Virus record (IMG/VR): IMGVR_UViG_3300012964_000036
Span: 1-32,485 of that record
Length of the DNA: 32,485 nt
Source of the DNA: a virus
Strand: one strand, 5' to 3'
Numbering within the stretch: position 1 is the first letter of the stretch; each line of letters opens with the position of its first letter. Positions 30,146-32,485 of this stretch are shown here, piece after piece. The position numbers and the translations under genes are program-made. The notes under the pieces were generated by a model. The model had not been told where the DNA came from and made no database searches. It was given only the letters and a program-made list of their open reading frames with translations.

Positions 30146-30595
30146 CTATCGGAAGCGCCGGGGGAAACCGCCGTAGCTCGCGCCCCACCGCGCGCGGGGC
30201 GGTCCGATGACGTTCCTAAAAGTTCGGAACTGCGCGGTCGCCCGCCAATAGTCGGCGCCGTACTTCGTCTGGTTGTACCACGCCTCTTGCTCTGAGGTCG
30301 TCGTCCCGTAGTCGGCGGCGACGGTCACGCTGCCTTGGGTCGCGCTCGCAATCCGCCCAACCAAGCTCGAGGGCGCTACCCCGCCGACGGTCGCGTAGCG
30401 CGCGGCGATGTGCGCGGTCAGCATGTTCAAGAGGGCCGATTGTAGGACGGCGGTCGCGACCGGACCGCCGCCGTTGTTCGCGTGGTAAATCGTCGCCTCG
30501 TTGAAGTATTCCTGCGCGGTCGGCTCCGAGACCCCGGCAAACTCCGGGTATCTCGCAATCCATGACGCGTAGTTGAAGGCGACGATGACGGCCAC
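30146..30595 (-). CDS. DUF4054 head-tail connector protein
   Basis: The 149-residue protein starts at GTG 30595, just after the stop of the next upstream gene. Typical features are FNYASWIARYPEFAGVSEPT, AQEYFNEATIYHANNGGGPV and a helix bundle LQSALLNMLTAHIAARYA, followed by the SVTVAADYGTTTSEQEAWYN segment. This is the pattern of the DUF4054/connector family, which forms the adaptor ring below the portal. The C-terminus is basic. Confidence 0.8.
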   Translation of the reverse strand: MAVIVAFNYASWIARYPEFAGVSEPTAQEYFNEATIYHANNGGGPVATAVLQSALLNMLTAHIAARYATVGGVAPSSLVGRIASATQGSVTVAADYGTTTSEQEAWYNQTKYGADYWRATAQFRTFRNVIGPPRARWGASYGGFPRRFR

Positions 30596-30598
30596 GGA

Positions 30599-31141
30599 TT
30601 AGCCCGTCAGACTGGCGACGTCCGCCTTCTCGAGGGGGGTGACGTTCTTCGGAGTCGGGCCCTTCGGCGTGCGCGGGTCCTTGCCGGGATCTTGCGCCAG
30701 GCGCTCGAGGCCCGAGCGCAGCCCGGCCTTCTCGTTCGCCTCGTCCATCGCCGAGCTCCGGTCGGACGCGATGAAGATGAGGCCCTTCTTGACCATCTCG
30801 TGGTCGCGGTTCTGCTTGAGCCACTCGGTGATGAAGTTCTTGTCGACGTTCGGGGTCAGGGCGAAGCCGCCGGCGATGAGCGCGACGGGCGCGACGCCGA
30901 CCGGGACCTCGGCGCCGTGAAGCCGAACCATCTCGCCGACCTGGACGGCGCGCTTCTCCATGCGGGTGCCGCCGCCGAGAACCGGGACCGGATTGTCGAC
31001 CTGCTCGAAGAGCCGGAGGAGGAGACCGTTCGGGCTCTTGCACGCGACCGTAACGACGTCGCGGGCCTTCGCCGAGCCGGCGGGGAAAACCTTCGGCGCT
31101 TCGGCCGGCGGGGCGGGATTTCGGTTCTTCGGCTTCGTCAT
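30599..31141 (-). CDS. Head-region protein of unknown function
   Basis: The 180-residue protein is read from ATG 31141; a longer frame extends into the terminator-like hairpin region. It starts with a flexible Pro/Ala/Lys-rich tail, followed by a compact domain (ARDVVTVACKSPNGLLLRLF, TRMEKRAVQVGEMVRLHGAE) and FITEWLKQNRDHEMVKKGLI. I recall similar proteins between the capsid and DUF4054 genes of other phages, often unnamed. It may be a minor head or decoration protein. Confidence 0.65.
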   Translation of the reverse strand: MTKPKNRNPAPPAEAPKVFPAGSAKARDVVTVACKSPNGLLLRLFEQVDNPVPVLGGGTRMEKRAVQVGEMVRLHGAEVPVGVAPVALIAGGFALTPNVDKNFITEWLKQNRDHEMVKKGLIFIASDRSSAMDEANEKAGLRSGLERLAQDPGKDPRTPKGPTPKNVTPLEKADVASLTG

Positions 31142-31165
31142 GGTCGGACGGGCTCCAAATGAGGA

Positions 31166-31199
31166 AAGGGCGGAGGGCCAATCAAGGCCGCCCGCCCTT
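31166..31199 (-). terminator. Hairpin after the capsid gene (attenuator candidate)
   Basis: On the minus strand AAGGGCGG pairs with CCGCCCTT (eight pairs), and after a two-base internal loop GGCC pairs with GGCC around TTGATT. The hairpin follows the capsid stop by about 40 bases; only CTTTCCTC follows, a weak U-tract. It probably lets part of the transcripts end, so that the capsid is made in excess over downstream genes. Confidence 0.55.
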
Positions 31200-31240
31200 C
31201 TACTCGATTCCGCGCCGCTACACAAACGGCCGGAGAGACC

Positions 31241-32353
31241 TTAGACGCCGATCATCGACGAGATGGCGAAGGTCTGCCGGATGACCGTGCCCCAAGTGCC
31301 GCCCGAGACCTTCTGCTTGAAGGCCGAGAGCTCCTTGACGATGGCGTGAGCGCGCATCTTCTCGGAGAACGCGGCGAACGCCGTCTGCTGGCCTTCGACG
31401 GTCGGCGCGATCATCTGGATGAAGTTGCCGCCGGTAACGCCCTGCGGGTTCGAGCTCGAGAGCTGGCCGTACTGTACGGCGGTGATGACCTCGAGGTTCG
31501 GGAAGTTCTTCTTGAGCAGGTCCGAGACGTTCACGTTGAACGAGTTCGTCGCGGTCAGCGCGACGGCCGACTGCGGCGAGAGCGCCAGGACGAGCTTGTC
31601 GGTCGCCTCGATGAGGCCGCCCGACTGATTGACCAGCTGGAGGAAGAGCGACTCGATGTCGAGGTAGACCTCGTTCGCCGACGCGACGATGACGCCGTTG
31701 TTGATCCACTTGACGCCGCCGTAGCCCTTGAGCGCGGGGGTGAGCGCCGCCGAGAGGCCCGGGTCGTTCAGCAGGCCGTAGTTCTGGAGACCCGCGACCC
31801 CGAAGAAGTAGGTCAGGTTCTCGTACTTGTGCATAACGGTCGCGGCCGACATGTCGAGCTCGCCGACCCAGTTGATCTTCGCGAGGCCGGCGCGCTCGAG
31901 CTCGCGCTCACCGTACTGTTTGATCGTCTGGTAGAGGTAGTTCTGGCGGGCGGGCCAGTTCGTGTTCGCGTTCGTCGAGCCGTTGTTCGAGTAGTCGCCG
32001 TAGCTCGAGACCTCGCCGGTGTTCTCGACGATCGGGAAGAGGATCGTGTCGTCGATCCAGGTGCCCTTCTTCTGCTCGCCGACGATTTGCGCGGCCTTGT
32101 TCGGAGAGAACAAGACCCGGATGATCGTCGGGTCGATCATGGTCGTCAGGATGGCGGGAACGCCCGCGTTCGGGTCGGTGGTGAGCGTCGGCAGGGCGTC
32201 CATCGCCATGCCCATCTCGTCCATCGCACCGTCGAAGTCCCGCTTGAAGTGCTGCGGGGTATACGACCGCACCGACGGCAGGACGATGCCGAGGGACGCG
32301 AGCTGATTGCGGTCTGCCTCGAAGGCGGTGACCGCTTCCTGATAGCTCTTCAT
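31241..32353 (-). CDS. Major capsid protein, DUF2184 family
   Basis: The 370-residue protein starts at ATG 32353, preceded by GGAG (minus strand). It begins with an N-terminal arm (SYQEAVTAFEADRNQLASLG), then MAMDALPTLTTDPNAGVPAI, a PTIIRVLFSPNKAAQIVGEQ block and SYGDYSNNGSTNANTNWPAR, which are typical of DUF2184 capsid proteins (HK97 fold). The C-terminal part includes KNFPNLEVITAVQY and HAIVKELSAFKQKVSGGTWG. It is the main shell subunit; terminase, portal and protease genes are expected to the right of the window. Confidence 0.85.
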   Translation of the reverse strand: MKSYQEAVTAFEADRNQLASLGIVLPSVRSYTPQHFKRDFDGAMDEMGMAMDALPTLTTDPNAGVPAILTTMIDPTIIRVLFSPNKAAQIVGEQKKGTWIDDTILFPIVENTGEVSSYGDYSNNGSTNANTNWPARQNYLYQTIKQYGERELERAGLAKINWVGELDMSAATVMHKYENLTYFFGVAGLQNYGLLNDPGLSAALTPALKGYGGVKWINNGVIVASANEVYLDIESLFLQLVNQSGGLIEATDKLVLALSPQSAVALTATNSFNVNVSDLLKKNFPNLEVITAVQYGQLSSSNPQGVTGGNFIQMIAPTVEGQQTAFAAFSEKMRAHAIVKELSAFKQKVSGGTWGTVIRQTFAISSMIGV

Positions 32354-32398
32354 GAATTTAGCTCCGTACCCTTTTTTGCTGCTGTGCCCAGTTCACGG

Positions 32399-32485
32399 TT
32401 AGCCCTGCAGCCAGTACGACATCTTGACGAGCTCGCCGGACAGGCCGGGCGAGCGGCAGACCCACTTCGTCTCGACGTTGCTCGA
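32399..32485 (-). CDS. C-terminal end of a head-region protein (cut by the window edge)
   Basis: The frame is open from the right edge of the window (read leftward) to TAA at 32401-32399, leaving 28 residues that end in GELVKMSYWLQG. It is the gene just before the capsid protein. In DUF2184-capsid phages a small structural or decoration protein often lies here, but too little is visible to name it. Confidence 0.45.
   Translation of the reverse strand, partial: SSNVETKWVCRSPGLSGELVKMSYWLQG

Noticed and set aside
1-32485. tRNA genes, CRISPR arrays, insertion sequences, integrase or attachment sites
   Set aside because: None seen on reading through the window; no cloverleaf-type ends, no regular spaced repeats, no transposase or recombinase motifs.

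Overview
The window is a GC-rich stretch of a tailed phage (or prophage) genome with a contractile tail (myovirus type). It appears to infect an alphaproteobacterium, probably of the Hyphomicrobiales. The phage identity rests on an almost complete head-to-baseplate gene set: DUF2184-type major capsid, DUF4054 connector, DUF3383 sheath, tube, tape measure, Dit-like protein, plug, hub, Gp138-type spike, gp25, baseplate J and DUF2612. The host inference rests on four alphaproteobacterial signatures: a DUF3309 gene, a promoter fitting the EcfG general-stress consensus, a minus-strand small RNA resembling the suhB/MmgR (alpha-r8) family, and a near-canonical parS site. No integrase, terminase, portal or polymerase lies in the window, so lifestyle cannot be decided.

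Bases 1-8284 form a rightward, tightly packed early module in which many neighbours share ATGA or GTGA start/stop overlaps. It encodes a LexA-like winged-helix protein, several small proteins, a HerA/DUF87-type ATPase with two C-terminal winged-helix-like repeats, a ParB-like protein, an N6-methylase-like protein that lacks the catalytic NPPY motif but ends in a clamp-binding-like tail, an HNH-like protein, a zinc-finger protein, a spore-photoproduct-lyase-like radical SAM enzyme and small membrane proteins. A minus-strand small RNA with its own promoter and terminator sits at 7531-7611.

The rightward module meets the leftward late transcript at a hairpin (8246-8274) that can act as a terminator in both directions. 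From there to about 12407 is the host-lysis region, read leftward: a peptidoglycan-binding endolysin, an LLH-like holin candidate, a lipoprotein, further membrane proteins, a secreted M15-type peptidase and a 37-residue membrane peptide. One small gene on the opposite strand (DUF3309, 9380-9562) has its own EcfG-like promoter and looks like a moron. A 15/16 match to the bacterial parS consensus covers the chosen start codon of the lipoprotein gene.

Bases 12499-32485 hold the virion genes, read leftward in the order head, neck, sheath, tube, tail chaperones (joined by a -1 frameshift at G GGT TTT), tape measure with an embedded lysozyme domain, baseplate, fibers, and a secreted SGNH esterase. 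A module of about 65 residues recurs in three different virion proteins. Several genes in or beside the structural block carry Sec-type signal peptides, which is unusual for virion parts.
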